From Desulfobacteraceae bacterium (GTDB lineage: Bacteria; Desulfobacterota; Desulfobacteria; Desulfobacterales; Desulfobacteraceae): a stretch of DNA of 64,000 nucleotides. The stretch is taken from contig JADGFI010000009.1 of assembly GCA_016743945.1 (NCBI GenBank), positions 62,001 to 126,000 on the forward strand, written 5' to 3'. Within the stretch, counting starts at the first letter, position 1; every line of letters starts with the position of its first letter. Made by a program: the position numbers and the translations under genes. This document shows positions 36,163 to 44,365 of the stretch, piece by piece. The notes under the pieces are model-generated. The model saw only the letters and a list, made by a program, of their open reading frames with translations. It was not told the origin of the DNA and ran no database searches.

Positions 36163-37920
36163 ATGAAAAAAAAAGAGATCTCAAGAAGAAATTTTCTCAA
36201 AAAAACTACCCTGGCCGTCACCGGAAGCGCCCTGCTTCCTACCATTTTATCCTCGAGAACAGCCTTTGCCTCAACCAAGAAAACCAAAATGTTCTGCTAC
36301 CAATGTGAACAGACCATGGGCGGCAAAGGATGTACCCGTATCGGTGTCTGCGGAAAAACACCTGAAGTTGCGGCACTCCAGGATCTTCTCATTTACACCC
36401 TCAAGGGAGTTTCCATTGCCGCCGTTGCCGGTAGAAAGGTCAATATCTCCGATGTTGAAACCAATCGATTTACTTGTCTGGCAATGTTCTCCACCTTGAC
36501 CAATGTGGAATTTGACCCCTACCGGTTTGAAGACCTTTTGTTCAAATCCGTCTCCCTGAGAGATAAGATGATCACACGGGTAAAAGCCGCTGGCGGCACC
36601 ATTGACAGCAAGAGCAAAAGCCTGACCGTAAAACTCAAGCCCAACGTGGATGGCATGGCCAAACAGGGCGCAAGCTACGGTCTCATGTCAGATCCCGATG
36701 TTGACCCGGATATCCGGTCCCTTCAGCACATGCTTCTTTTTGGTCTCAAAGGGATGGCGGCCTACACCGATCATGCGGCAGAACATGGCCAGGAAGATGA
36801 GGCCAATTATGAATATGTCCATCGGGCGCTTGCCTCCCTGGAAGACAGGAGCCTGGACATGAATGCCCTGCTGGGTCTTGTCCTTGAATGTGGAGAGAAA
36901 AACCTTAGGGCCATGGAACTGCTCAGCCTGGGTAACACTGGTGCCTATGGGAATCCCGTACCCACAAAGGTTCCTTTGGGAGTCAAAAAAGGCAAGGCCA
37001 TCCTGGTTTCCGGCCATGACCTCATTGACCTTGAGGCGGTCCTTACAGCCACCACAGGCAAAGACATCATCGTCTATACCCATGGTGAACTGCTTCCCGC
37101 CCACGGATATCCCAAATTAAAGGAAAGATTTCCCCATTTCTATGGCCATTACGGAACCGCATGGCAGAACCAGAAAAAAGAATTTAACCAGTTCCCCGGC
37201 TCCATTCTCATGACCTCCAATTGTATTCAAAAACCCAAACAGAGCTATAAGCGAAATATTTTCACCACCGGCACCGTGGGGATGCCCGGCGTCACCCATG
37301 TCAACAAAAACAATCTGGGCCCCCTGGTGGATCGTGCCCTGGAACTACCGGGATATTCAGAGGACAAGCCAGATATGGAAATCCTGGTGGGATTCGGTCA
37401 TAAAGCGGTCCTGGGAGTTGCAGACAAAATCGTGGCCGGCGTAAAAGACGGCTCCATTGGTCACTTCTTCCTGGTCGGCGGTTGCGACGGGGTAAAGAAA
37501 TCCAGAAACTATTACACGGAGTTTGTTGAGCGAACACCGGACAACAGTATTGTGCTCACCCTGGCCTGTGGAAAATTCAAATTCTTTAAGCAGCAGTTGG
37601 GCGATATCAACGGAATTCCAAGACTTTTGGATGTGGGACAATGCAATGACGCCCATTCAGCCGTCCAAATTGCCCTGGCCCTGACCAAAGCCTTTGATAC
37701 CGATGTCAACGGACTGCCCCTGTCCTTTATCATCTCCTGGTATGAGCAAAAAGCGGTTGCCGTTCTCTTCAGTCTTCTTTCTCTGGGCATCAACGATATC
37801 TTCCTGGGGCCAAGCCTGCCAGCCTTTGTAACTCCCAACGTTTTGAACGTGCTGGTTAAAAATTACAACCTCACGCCCAATGGAACCCCCGAAGGCGACC
37901 TGAAGAAAATTTTGGGATAG
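36163..37920 (+). CDS. hcp: Hybrid-cluster protein (hydroxylamine reductase-like) with Tat signal
   Basis: Hybrid-cluster (prismane) protein, linked to nitric oxide and hydroxylamine detoxification. The N-terminal cluster ligands are Cys45, Cys48, Cys57 and Cys63 (CYQCEQTMGGKGC then GVCGK), and the C-terminal hybrid-cluster region includes GGCDGVKKSRNYYT, VLTLACGKF, DVGQCNDAHSA and SWYEQKAVAV. Unusually, the protein starts with KKKEISRRNFLKKTTLAVT, a twin-arginine signal, and an alanine-rich cleavage region, implying export to the periplasm; most Hcp proteins are cytoplasmic. The frame is open from 36121, but ATG 36163 has an AAAGGAG site. An FNR-type promoter lies upstream. Confidence 0.9.
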   Translation: MKKKEISRRNFLKKTTLAVTGSALLPTILSSRTAFASTKKTKMFCYQCEQTMGGKGCTRIGVCGKTPEVAALQDLLIYTLKGVSIAAVAGRKVNISDVETNRFTCLAMFSTLTNVEFDPYRFEDLLFKSVSLRDKMITRVKAAGGTIDSKSKSLTVKLKPNVDGMAKQGASYGLMSDPDVDPDIRSLQHMLLFGLKGMAAYTDHAAEHGQEDEANYEYVHRALASLEDRSLDMNALLGLVLECGEKNLRAMELLSLGNTGAYGNPVPTKVPLGVKKGKAILVSGHDLIDLEAVLTATTGKDIIVYTHGELLPAHGYPKLKERFPHFYGHYGTAWQNQKKEFNQFPGSILMTSNCIQKPKQSYKRNIFTTGTVGMPGVTHVNKNNLGPLVDRALELPGYSEDKPDMEILVGFGHKAVLGVADKIVAGVKDGSIGHFFLVGGCDGVKKSRNYYTEFVERTPDNSIVLTLACGKFKFFKQQLGDINGIPRLLDVGQCNDAHSAVQIALALTKAFDTDVNGLPLSFIISWYEQKAVAVLFSLLSLGINDIFLGPSLPAFVTPNVLNVLVKNYNLTPNGTPEGDLKKILG

Positions 37921-37930
37921 CCCACCTGAT

Positions 37931-38012
37931 TATAACCGGATCGGTTATAATCCGATCGGATAATTTGAATCAGACCCTATAATCTCCATATACCCGCTGG
38001 GTATATGGAGAT
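37931..38012. terminator. Two palindromes between convergent hcp and the YedE operon
   Basis: TATAACCG-GAT-CGGTTATA (37931-37949) is a perfect 8-bp dyad. ATCTCCATATACCC (37982-37995) pairs with GGGTATATGGAGAT (37999-38012) as a perfect 14-bp stem with loop GCT. Both lie between the stops of converging transcripts, so bidirectional termination is likely, though neither side has a strong T-run. Confidence 0.55.
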
Positions 38013-38044
38013 CCTATTGCCAAAGAAAGGTTCTGATAATTACA

Positions 38045-38275
38045 TTAGTCATAAGCAGCATTCTCAAGATTTTTTAAAAAAACCGGCAAATCAAAATCAT
38101 GTTTTCTCGCAACGCTGAAAAGGGTGTCAAAAAGAGAGTTGCAGCAAATACACTCCCCAGCAATGGCATCATATTTTTTAAAAACAAGAAGGGTATTTTT
38201 ATAGGTCGCCACAACATCCAGAACCGTCATTTCCGAATTTATTCGCGGTTCCAGGCTTTTATCCCTATTATTCAT
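38045..38275 (-). CDS. DUF1858/ScdA-N-like small Cys protein
   Basis: A 76-residue protein with the fold pattern of the DUF1858/ScdA N-terminal (DUF542) family: TVLDVVATYKNTLLVFKKYD, then a Cys cluster GECICCNSLF and the closing helices ARKHDFDLPVFLKNLE. In RIC/ScdA this domain begins proteins that repair iron centres after NO damage, and DUF1858 domains occur with hydride and sulfur-related enzymes. It overlaps the preceding gene by 8 bp and is the last gene of the YedE-type operon. Confidence 0.7.
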   Translation of the reverse strand: MNNRDKSLEPRINSEMTVLDVVATYKNTLLVFKKYDAIAGECICCNSLFDTLFSVARKHDFDLPVFLKNLENAAYD

Positions 38276-39134
38276 GGGACACCGTTAATATTTTTTCCAG
38301 GGCTGCGGGGATATAACCAATAATTTCAGAAACCTGGGTTCCAGGATTTGGGTTGGCGCATACCCCGGCCAGCCGGTTGACCTTTGATGCAATTTTTGCG
38401 GCTTTCGGGATATTCATTCCCATTCCAATCAACGCCGTTACAATGCCGGTAAGGGTATCCCCTGTCCCGCCCATGGCTTCCATGGCTTCTGCCCCAGGAC
38501 TGTCCATGGAAGAAATGATACCCTTTTTGTCTGCAACAAAATCTGTTTTCCCCTTTACAAGCAGATACTTTGCCGCATTTTCATGCCCGAATGCCCGACG
38601 GATAAGGTCTGGAACCTTATTGTCTTCGTGCAGGATAAATCCCCGGGTATAAAAAGGATGGGGAGCGGCTTCATCGGCAAGAAAGGCCAATTCGCCCACA
38701 TCCGGAGTAAAAAGGTCATATTTTGCTGCCTGGCCGCTCATTTTAGCAGCATACATAAACCCGGCATCGGCAATCATGACGGCCTCATTGTCAAGCGCCT
38801 TAAGCGTCAATAAGATACGGTTATGCCAGTCCACGTCCGGCTGTAGGTAATGAAAAACAATGGTGTGCAGATCAATCCCCACAAAGTTTTTAACCAGGTA
38901 TTGATAAATGCTTCGGCTGCCGTCCCCAAGTCCTATGTCGCCTGCAAGAACTCCGGTTATCTGTTTTGGCCCCAATACCTTTAATGCAGAAACCATTGCC
39001 CCTAAAAGCGCCGGGGTTCCCCTGTTCACCTCCACAGGCCGGCCATTAATGGTGAGCCTGTCCTGAATCATATCCACCCGGCCCACGGTAAGGGGAAAAT
39101 CCGGGTCCGGCACTGTGCCTACCACTGTGAGCAT
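38268..39134 (-). CDS. YjeF-C-like (NAD(P)HX dehydratase/ribokinase-fold) protein
   Basis: A 288-residue protein of the ribokinase-fold NAD(P)H-hydrate dehydratase superfamily. The phosphate-binding GGTGDTLTGIV near residue 222 is the family hallmark, and TPDVGELAFLAD in the middle fits the acceptor side. There is no N-terminal epimerase domain as in the complete YjeF/Nnr. It overlaps DUF3343 by 16 bp and the DUF1858-like gene by 8 bp, so translation is coupled. Its substrate in this operon is unknown; it may act on a selenium or sulfur metabolism intermediate rather than NAD(P)HX. Confidence 0.72.
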   Translation of the reverse strand: MLTVVGTVPDPDFPLTVGRVDMIQDRLTINGRPVEVNRGTPALLGAMVSALKVLGPKQITGVLAGDIGLGDGSRSIYQYLVKNFVGIDLHTIVFHYLQPDVDWHNRILLTLKALDNEAVMIADAGFMYAAKMSGQAAKYDLFTPDVGELAFLADEAAPHPFYTRGFILHEDNKVPDLIRRAFGHENAAKYLLVKGKTDFVADKKGIISSMDSPGAEAMEAMGGTGDTLTGIVTALIGMGMNIPKAAKIASKVNRLAGVCANPNPGTQVSEIIGYIPAALEKILTVSHE

Positions 39135-39667
39135 TTTTTTTTCATCTCCTTAAACGCAAGTCCAAGGGCATAGCCACAAAGGGTGTGCCCGATATCAACT
39201 GGATCAGGTGCCTGGTCCAAAGGTTTGCCCACCAGCCTGAATGCAAGATAGGGAACATCCGGACACCCACCGCCTGAAATATTTACGATCAACCGGGTGC
39301 TTTTTTCCACGGTGATTTTCATGTTGGCAGCTCGGATCATAAGAAATTTACCAAAATCCTTTACCTGAAAAAGATCCACCGGCTGGAGCAGGGGATGAGT
39401 AACCGGCACCAGCTTAAGGGGCAAAAGTCCAAGGTTTTCAAGAAATCTCATAATAGAGAGCTTTTTGATCAAAGCAAACTCAATCACCAGATCGCACCCG
39501 GTCTGAATTTGGGGCGGGGGGCCCATGACTCGAATTTCCCAATTGTTTTTTCTTAGAGCCTTTTCCGCCTGAATCACCTGGCTTGTATTTTCAAACACAA
39601 GTATACCCAGACCTGCCCGGGAGGGGGTGTCTTTTTTTTTTCTTTTGAGCAGTTTTAATTTAAACAA
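39119..39667 (-). CDS. DUF3343-containing protein, putative Se/S carrier
   Basis: The first 100 or so residues are DUF3343: LGILVFENTSQVIQAEKALR, then IRVMGPPPQIQTGCDLVIEF, with the Cys after QTG that is typical of this putative selenium/sulfur carrier family. A second region to residue 182 (RLIVNISGGGCPDVPYLAF, GHTLCGYALGLAF) is less familiar. It sits 15 bp after the TusA-like gene in the YedE operon, the context in which DUF3343 is often found. Confidence 0.78.
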   Translation of the reverse strand: MFKLKLLKRKKKDTPSRAGLGILVFENTSQVIQAEKALRKNNWEIRVMGPPPQIQTGCDLVIEFALIKKLSIMRFLENLGLLPLKLVPVTHPLLQPVDLFQVKDFGKFLMIRAANMKITVEKSTRLIVNISGGGCPDVPYLAFRLVGKPLDQAPDPVDIGHTLCGYALGLAFKEMKKKCSQW

Positions 39668-39682
39668 AACCCAGGCCCTTTT

Positions 39683-39904
39683 TTAGTTCTTCATGAGAAT
39701 TATTCGGTATTCATCACGGTTTTGTTGAATATCTTTGACCCGGTAGTTTTTGCTCTGTGCTGCCCGGGAAACATTTTCCTTTGACGCATCCGTATCCACA
39801 AGAACAATGATCTCTTTTTCATCTTTTGAGTTAGCGGCTTCCATAAACATCAGCACCGGCTGTGGACAGGAAAGTCCTTTTGCATCAATGGTTATCACAA
39901 TCAT
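39683..39904 (-). CDS. TusA/YedF-like sulfurtransferase protein
   Basis: A 73-residue TusA-fold carrier with the persulfide/perselenide-forming Cys13 in the GLSCPQPVLM motif. Residues 30-73 (EIIVLVDTDASKENVSRAA) match the YedF-type N-terminal domain. The start overlaps the end of the YedE gene by 4 bp (ATGA), a sign of translational coupling. It probably receives sulfur or selenium from the membrane partner or a desulfurase and passes it on. Confidence 0.82.
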   Translation of the reverse strand: MIVITIDAKGLSCPQPVLMFMEAANSKDEKEIIVLVDTDASKENVSRAAQSKNYRVKDIQQNRDEYRIILMKN

Positions 39905-40995
39905 ACTCCTTTTATCTTATTTCTCATTGTAAACCCTATTAACAGACAGACAATAAGACCCGTTACCACAGCAGCAATCCCGTGTGGGCCGACACCCTTT
40001 GGTGAGCTTGCCAGACCGAAATTATGGGCAATTGCCGCACCTGTTACCATTCCCAAAACAAAAATGGCCGCATCACCATCCCCTTCGCCGGAAAGAAAAA
40101 GCTGGCGTCCGGGGCACCCGCCTGCCAGGGAAAAGGCAAGCCCGGCCAGCAGCATTCCTGCGAAATTCCAGACATGCATGGTATGGGCAACCGGCTGTCC
40201 GTCAAATCCCGGGTTGAATTGTCCCAGTATAAGGTTTGTCACAAAAGCAAACACCACAAGGGAAATCAATCCGGTTAAAAGATGAAGATGACGAAACAAA
40301 ATGAGATCCCGAAAGGCTCCCATGGTACAAAACCGGCTTCTCTGGGCAACAAACCCGATTAAAAGACCGATCACAAGAGATATCATCAAAGGGGCATGCA
40401 TGGCGCCGGGGCCCTTGAGGCTGTATAATAAAACCCCACTTTTATTTTCCCCTGCTATTTGGGGATAAAGAAACATCAGACATAAAAGCCCCAGCATGAG
40501 AACAGGAAATACAAACCCCGCACTTTTATGGGTTTGCTGGCTTCGACCAAGGTTAAATCCGTTTTTTAAAAAAAGGGTGCCAACCCAGATGCCTGCTGCC
40601 AGTCCTGCCAGACCAACGATGGCATTGCCGTCTCCGCCGGCCAAGCGAAGCAGTGCCCGCCAGGGACAGCCCAAAAACACCAGAGCTCCGATCATGGCCA
40701 AAACACCCAAAACAAACCTGACAATGGGGGCAGATCCGCAGCGGGGCTTGAATTCCTTCAAACCCAGGGCTGCAATTAAAGACCCTAGTACAAATCCGAT
40801 AATTTCCGGACGGATATATTGCACCACACCTGCCCTGTGCAGGCCTAGTGCGCCGGCAATATCTCGTTCAAAGCAGGCCACACAAATCCCCATGTTCCCG
40901 GGGTTCCCCATTTTTTGCAGAACACCGGCAAAAACGCCAATAAGAGCGCCAACGCTGATAATACCCCAGCGGCTGGCAAAAAAATTTTTACCCAT
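39901..40995 (-). CDS. YedE-type inner-membrane permease (putative selenium/sulfur transport)
   Basis: A 364-residue multi-spanning protein of the YeeE/YedE family. The motif NMGICVACFERDIAGALG near residue 35 and the repeat SRFCTMGAFRDLILF in the second half are characteristic, and GGCPGRQL occurs in the later part. Members named YedE are proposed to import selenium compounds or thiosulfate. It begins a five-gene minus-strand operon with a TusA-like carrier, DUF3343, a ribokinase-fold protein and a DUF1858-like protein. The cargo is inferred from context. Confidence 0.82.
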   Translation of the reverse strand: MGKNFFASRWGIISVGALIGVFAGVLQKMGNPGNMGICVACFERDIAGALGLHRAGVVQYIRPEIIGFVLGSLIAALGLKEFKPRCGSAPIVRFVLGVLAMIGALVFLGCPWRALLRLAGGDGNAIVGLAGLAAGIWVGTLFLKNGFNLGRSQQTHKSAGFVFPVLMLGLLCLMFLYPQIAGENKSGVLLYSLKGPGAMHAPLMISLVIGLLIGFVAQRSRFCTMGAFRDLILFRHLHLLTGLISLVVFAFVTNLILGQFNPGFDGQPVAHTMHVWNFAGMLLAGLAFSLAGGCPGRQLFLSGEGDGDAAIFVLGMVTGAAIAHNFGLASSPKGVGPHGIAAVVTGLIVCLLIGFTMRNKIKGV

Positions 40996-41507
40996 CTTTT
41001 CTCATCCTTTCAAAAGCTATAAGTTATTTTCAATCGTCGATAATAAGTAATATTGATGACTTTCTTCACATATTTTTTTTTAGAAATCCAATTGATAATT
41101 AGAAACTAATCTTCAAAAAATATAGAATTATTCAATATTGGTGGGCACGAAGGGACAAAGATTGGGTTGGAACTGCCAGAAGGAAAATCCAGGACCTGGA
41201 CATGGATGTTATCATTATAATTATCGGATTAATTCGTCCAAAGCACCCAAAGACGATTCATATCATTTTCATTAATCGGAAATATCAAACAAGTGCCGTT
41301 GGGACAACGATATATCATGGGGGTTAAATTTATCGATATAAAAATAGTTGAACAAAAACGTATATTAACCTATATTCAATCACTCACTCCCATGGAGAAA
41401 CAAACCCAGATTCGATTTTATTAAGCCATAAAGAATTGATTTGGCGGACGGATTCCTCTTGTCGAGATGATCACTACCATGACTTAAATTTTTAGGAAAT
41501 ATAACCC
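40996..41507. other. Non-coding gap between the YedE operon and the FkbM gene
   Basis: About 500 bp, AT-rich, carrying the presumed divergent promoters of yedE (minus) and the FkbM gene (plus). A 41-codon open stretch at 41202 has only a weak ribosome site and no recognisable similarity, so it is not called. No repeats or RNA genes were seen. Confidence 0.5.
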
Positions 41508-42230
41508 ATGAAATTACATAGAATACTTGCAAAAGCATTTGGATATGAACTGATCAAACGCAAAAATCATCCAAGTCCCAATTCTCACATTACCAATCTT
41601 ATCAATCGATATGAGATCGATCTGATATTGGATGTCGGTGCCAACCATGGCCAATTTGGAAAAATGCTGCGAAAAGAAGGGTATAAAGGAGATATCCATT
41701 CATTTGAGCCAGTGAGCACGACCTTTGAATTATTGAGTCATATTTGTCGAAATGATAAACGCTGGTTTGCCCATAAAATTGCCATGGGCGAAACCTGCGG
41801 TCAAAATACAGTAAATATTATGGAAGCATCTGATTTTTCATCCTTTCTGGATCCCAATGATTTTGGGAAAAATGAATTCAAAGAAATGAATGTCACCCAT
41901 TCCGAAACGGTGGAAGTAGAAACAATCGACACGTTTTTAACAACTCAGATAAAAAACCATATGAACAGACGTATCTTTTTAAAAATGGATACCCAGGGCT
42001 ATGATCTCAAAGTGTTTAAAGGCGCATCAAAGACAACCCCGTTTATCAAATGTGTTTTATCTGAAATTTCCTTGATTCCTATTTATTCGGGTATGCCCCA
42101 TTATCTATCTTCTCTTAAAAAATATGAAGACTGTGGTTTTTCCATTACCGGATTATATCCTGTTAACAGACGAAAAGATCTGTCGGTCATTGAAATGGAT
42201 TGTATGCTAATTAACCGAAATAACGAATAA
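41508..42230 (+). CDS. FkbM-family SAM methyltransferase
   Basis: A 240-residue class I SAM-dependent methyltransferase of the FkbM family, members of which O-methylate sugars, polyketides and other hydroxyls. SAM motif I is LDVGANHGQFGK, followed by SFEPVSTTF, and the family-specific DTFL plus KMDTQGYDLKVFKG stretch is present. It stands alone, without glycosyltransferase or polysaccharide genes nearby, and has a different base texture from the operon to its left, so it may be an acquired cargo gene. Substrate unknown. Confidence 0.85.
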   Translation: MKLHRILAKAFGYELIKRKNHPSPNSHITNLINRYEIDLILDVGANHGQFGKMLRKEGYKGDIHSFEPVSTTFELLSHICRNDKRWFAHKIAMGETCGQNTVNIMEASDFSSFLDPNDFGKNEFKEMNVTHSETVEVETIDTFLTTQIKNHMNRRIFLKMDTQGYDLKVFKGASKTTPFIKCVLSEISLIPIYSGMPHYLSSLKKYEDCGFSITGLYPVNRRKDLSVIEMDCMLINRNNE

Positions 42231-42232
42231 TT

Positions 42233-42553
42233 TCCAACTATGCCGACACATGGACCCGCAGTGGCTTTACCGGAATAAACGACAACATCAACGACATCAG
42301 TGATTTAAAGGATGAGTCGGGTGCGGGCATGGAACCCCAGGGCGATATCATCACCCTTTTTGATCAGGAGGAAGGAAATGCCAATGAAATCCGTGCCACA
42401 TATGAGTCTGATTCGGTTTTGTCTTCCCTGAAAGGCAAACCCCTCCTGTCCGGACCTTTTATCCCTTATGATAAAGATATGGATGGAGAATGGATTTTTA
42501 GATGTGGATCAAGCTCGATATGGTCATCGATAATTTTGGAAAATAATATTTAA
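42233..42553 (+). pseudogene. Unidentified gene fragment
   Basis: An open reading stretch with no start codon at its left end reads NYADTWTRSGFTGINDN, then SDLKDESGAGMEPQGDI and later PYDKDMDGEWIFR. The composition is protein-like (balanced, globular) but I do not recognise the family. It starts right at the FkbM stop and ends in a frame stop, so it looks like an internal piece of a lost gene. The remaining 42554-42878 carries only short, unsupported open stretches. Confidence 0.35.
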
Positions 42554-42878
42554 ACAAGCGAAATGTGAAATTGAAGGCAACAATCGATAAAAGCGAGGAT
42601 AGTTACCCCCCCCAGGGAGGACTATCTCTGAATAGTCTTCGCTTTTTCCGTAATTTCCAGACCTGAAAATGATGGATTTTGCCGGAAAGGCCGGGGCACT
42701 TGCCGCCGACGAAAAAAATTTCAAATATTATTTTTCCCATGGTATTTTATTATGACATTATCGGGTTTGCTATATTTTCAGCCATAGTATATTATAAATT
42801 GTTTCTTCTAAAATTATTCAAAACTGCTCTGACCTGCCTGATCGTACTTAATAATAATTTGTTAAACGGAGAATATAG

Positions 42879-43262
42879 ATGCCCTTCAAACACATCGTGG
42901 ACAAAGAAAAAAACATTGTGGTTTTAAAAGCCAAAGGCAATGTCTCTGTGGCAGATATCATGTCTGAAATCAAAATTGCCATCAGCACCAAGAGAGGGGG
43001 CGGTATCACAAGGCGTTTAATCGATATGACAGAGCAAAAGTTTATATATAATATTGAGGATACTCAAACCGTTTTAAAAATGATGACCCTATCTGCCAAT
43101 GCTCTGGGTTCAAAAAAAATAGCGGTATTGTTGAAAGAGATACCCGACAGCCTTGAATTTAAAAAACTCAAATCGTTTATGAACTCGCCGACATTGGAAA
43201 TTAAATTCTTTACTGACAGAGCAAAAGCCGCACAATTCCTCAGCGAACCATATAAAAAATAA
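42879..43262 (+). CDS. SpoIIAA/STAS-like small protein
   Basis: A 127-residue soluble protein with alternating strands and helices (KHIVDKEKNIVVLKAKGNVS, then RRLIDMTEQKFIYNI, and LGSKKIAVLLKE near the middle). This resembles the STAS-like SpoIIAA-related family that binds lipids or phosphoregulators, but it lacks a clear phosphorylatable Ser motif, so the call is tentative. It is isolated and converges on the signalling operon to its right. Confidence 0.6.
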   Translation: MPFKHIVDKEKNIVVLKAKGNVSVADIMSEIKIAISTKRGGGITRRLIDMTEQKFIYNIEDTQTVLKMMTLSANALGSKKIAVLLKEIPDSLEFKKLKSFMNSPTLEIKFFTDRAKAAQFLSEPYKK

Positions 43263-43354
43263 AAAACATCAAAGAACCAGCTCTTCCACAAATTGTCACA
43301 AATGGCTCAAGTTCATGCAGGTTCTGACCTCGTGGCAATGGGCCTGTTGAATTG

Positions 43355-44353
43355 TTAAGTCCTGAACCGATTGAAAATTTCAATAAATTCATCTTCGCAG
43401 GCAAGAAACCCATCTACCACTATTGGATCAAAATGGGTGCATTTGTCTTTTACAATGATATTTTTAGCCATTTCATGGGCCAGGGCCAACTTATATACTC
43501 TGCGGGACACCAATGCATCATACACATCGGCCAAAGCAACAATTCTTGCTGCCAGGGGGATAGTTTCTCCCTTGAGGCCGTCTGGATATCCGCTCCCATC
43601 AAATTTCTCATGATGATAATGGGCTATTTCAGCACTCATTTTCAAAAAGTCCGCCTGGGGATATTTGTTCATGGACTCGTTAAGGGTCTCAAAACCAATT
43701 TGACAGTGGGTTTTCATAATCTCAAATTCGTTATCATCAAAAAGGCCGGGTTTGAGCAGCACATAATCGGGAATACCTATTTTACCGATATCATGCAGGG
43801 GACTGCTAAGGAAAATGTTTTCCTTAAAAACCGCATCGATTTCCTTTGGGCTATTGTCCAGCCTGGCGATGGATTCGGCAAGGGTTTTTGAATAATAGCG
43901 GATCCGCTCCAGGTGATTGCCTGTTTCAGGATCTCTGGACTCGGCCAGTTTTGCCAAAGAAAAAATGACAAGATCCCGGATTTCGTATCCGACGATCCTT
44001 TCACCGGCCCTGATGCGAACGGCCACCTCATCTTTAACATATGGCTTTTTAATGAAATCATCCGCCCCGGCATCCATGCCGATGACAATATCTTTGGTAT
44101 CATGCTTTGCGGTCACGATTATCAGATATGTATACCTACCGCCTTCAACCCCCCGGATCTTTTGGCACAATTCCGGGCCGCTAAGACCGGGCATGATCCA
44201 GTCTGTGATAACGATTCTGGGCCTCTCGGCATTCCAGGTATCCCAGCCCTTTGCACCGTCACTGGCCACAAGGGGCTCGTACCCCAGGCTCTGGATCAGT
44301 ATTTCAAGCTTTTTCCGGCTGACAAGTTCATCTTCCACGATTAAAATTTTCAC
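43355..44353 (-). CDS. HD-GYP response regulator
   Basis: Two-component response regulator predicted to hydrolyse c-di-GMP. Receiver domain 1-125 has phosphoacceptor Asp51 (VITDWIMPG) with acidic pocket EDE near residue 7. The C-terminal HD-GYP domain has the metal-binding HDIGKIGIPD and the GYP signature HHEKFDGSGYPDG. It starts 12 bp after the hybrid kinase gene on the same strand and is its likely partner, possibly receiving phosphate from the kinase's Hpt domain. Confidence 0.9.
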   Translation of the reverse strand: MKILIVEDELVSRKKLEILIQSLGYEPLVASDGAKGWDTWNAERPRIVITDWIMPGLSGPELCQKIRGVEGGRYTYLIIVTAKHDTKDIVIGMDAGADDFIKKPYVKDEVAVRIRAGERIVGYEIRDLVIFSLAKLAESRDPETGNHLERIRYYSKTLAESIARLDNSPKEIDAVFKENIFLSSPLHDIGKIGIPDYVLLKPGLFDDNEFEIMKTHCQIGFETLNESMNKYPQADFLKMSAEIAHYHHEKFDGSGYPDGLKGETIPLAARIVALADVYDALVSRRVYKLALAHEMAKNIIVKDKCTHFDPIVVDGFLACEDEFIEIFNRFRT

Positions 44354-44365
44354 TATTGCCTTTCT

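Noticed and set aside
41202..41327. A 41-codon open stretch starting MDVIIIIIGLIRP
   Set aside because: Weak ribosome site, low complexity at the start and no recognisable similarity.
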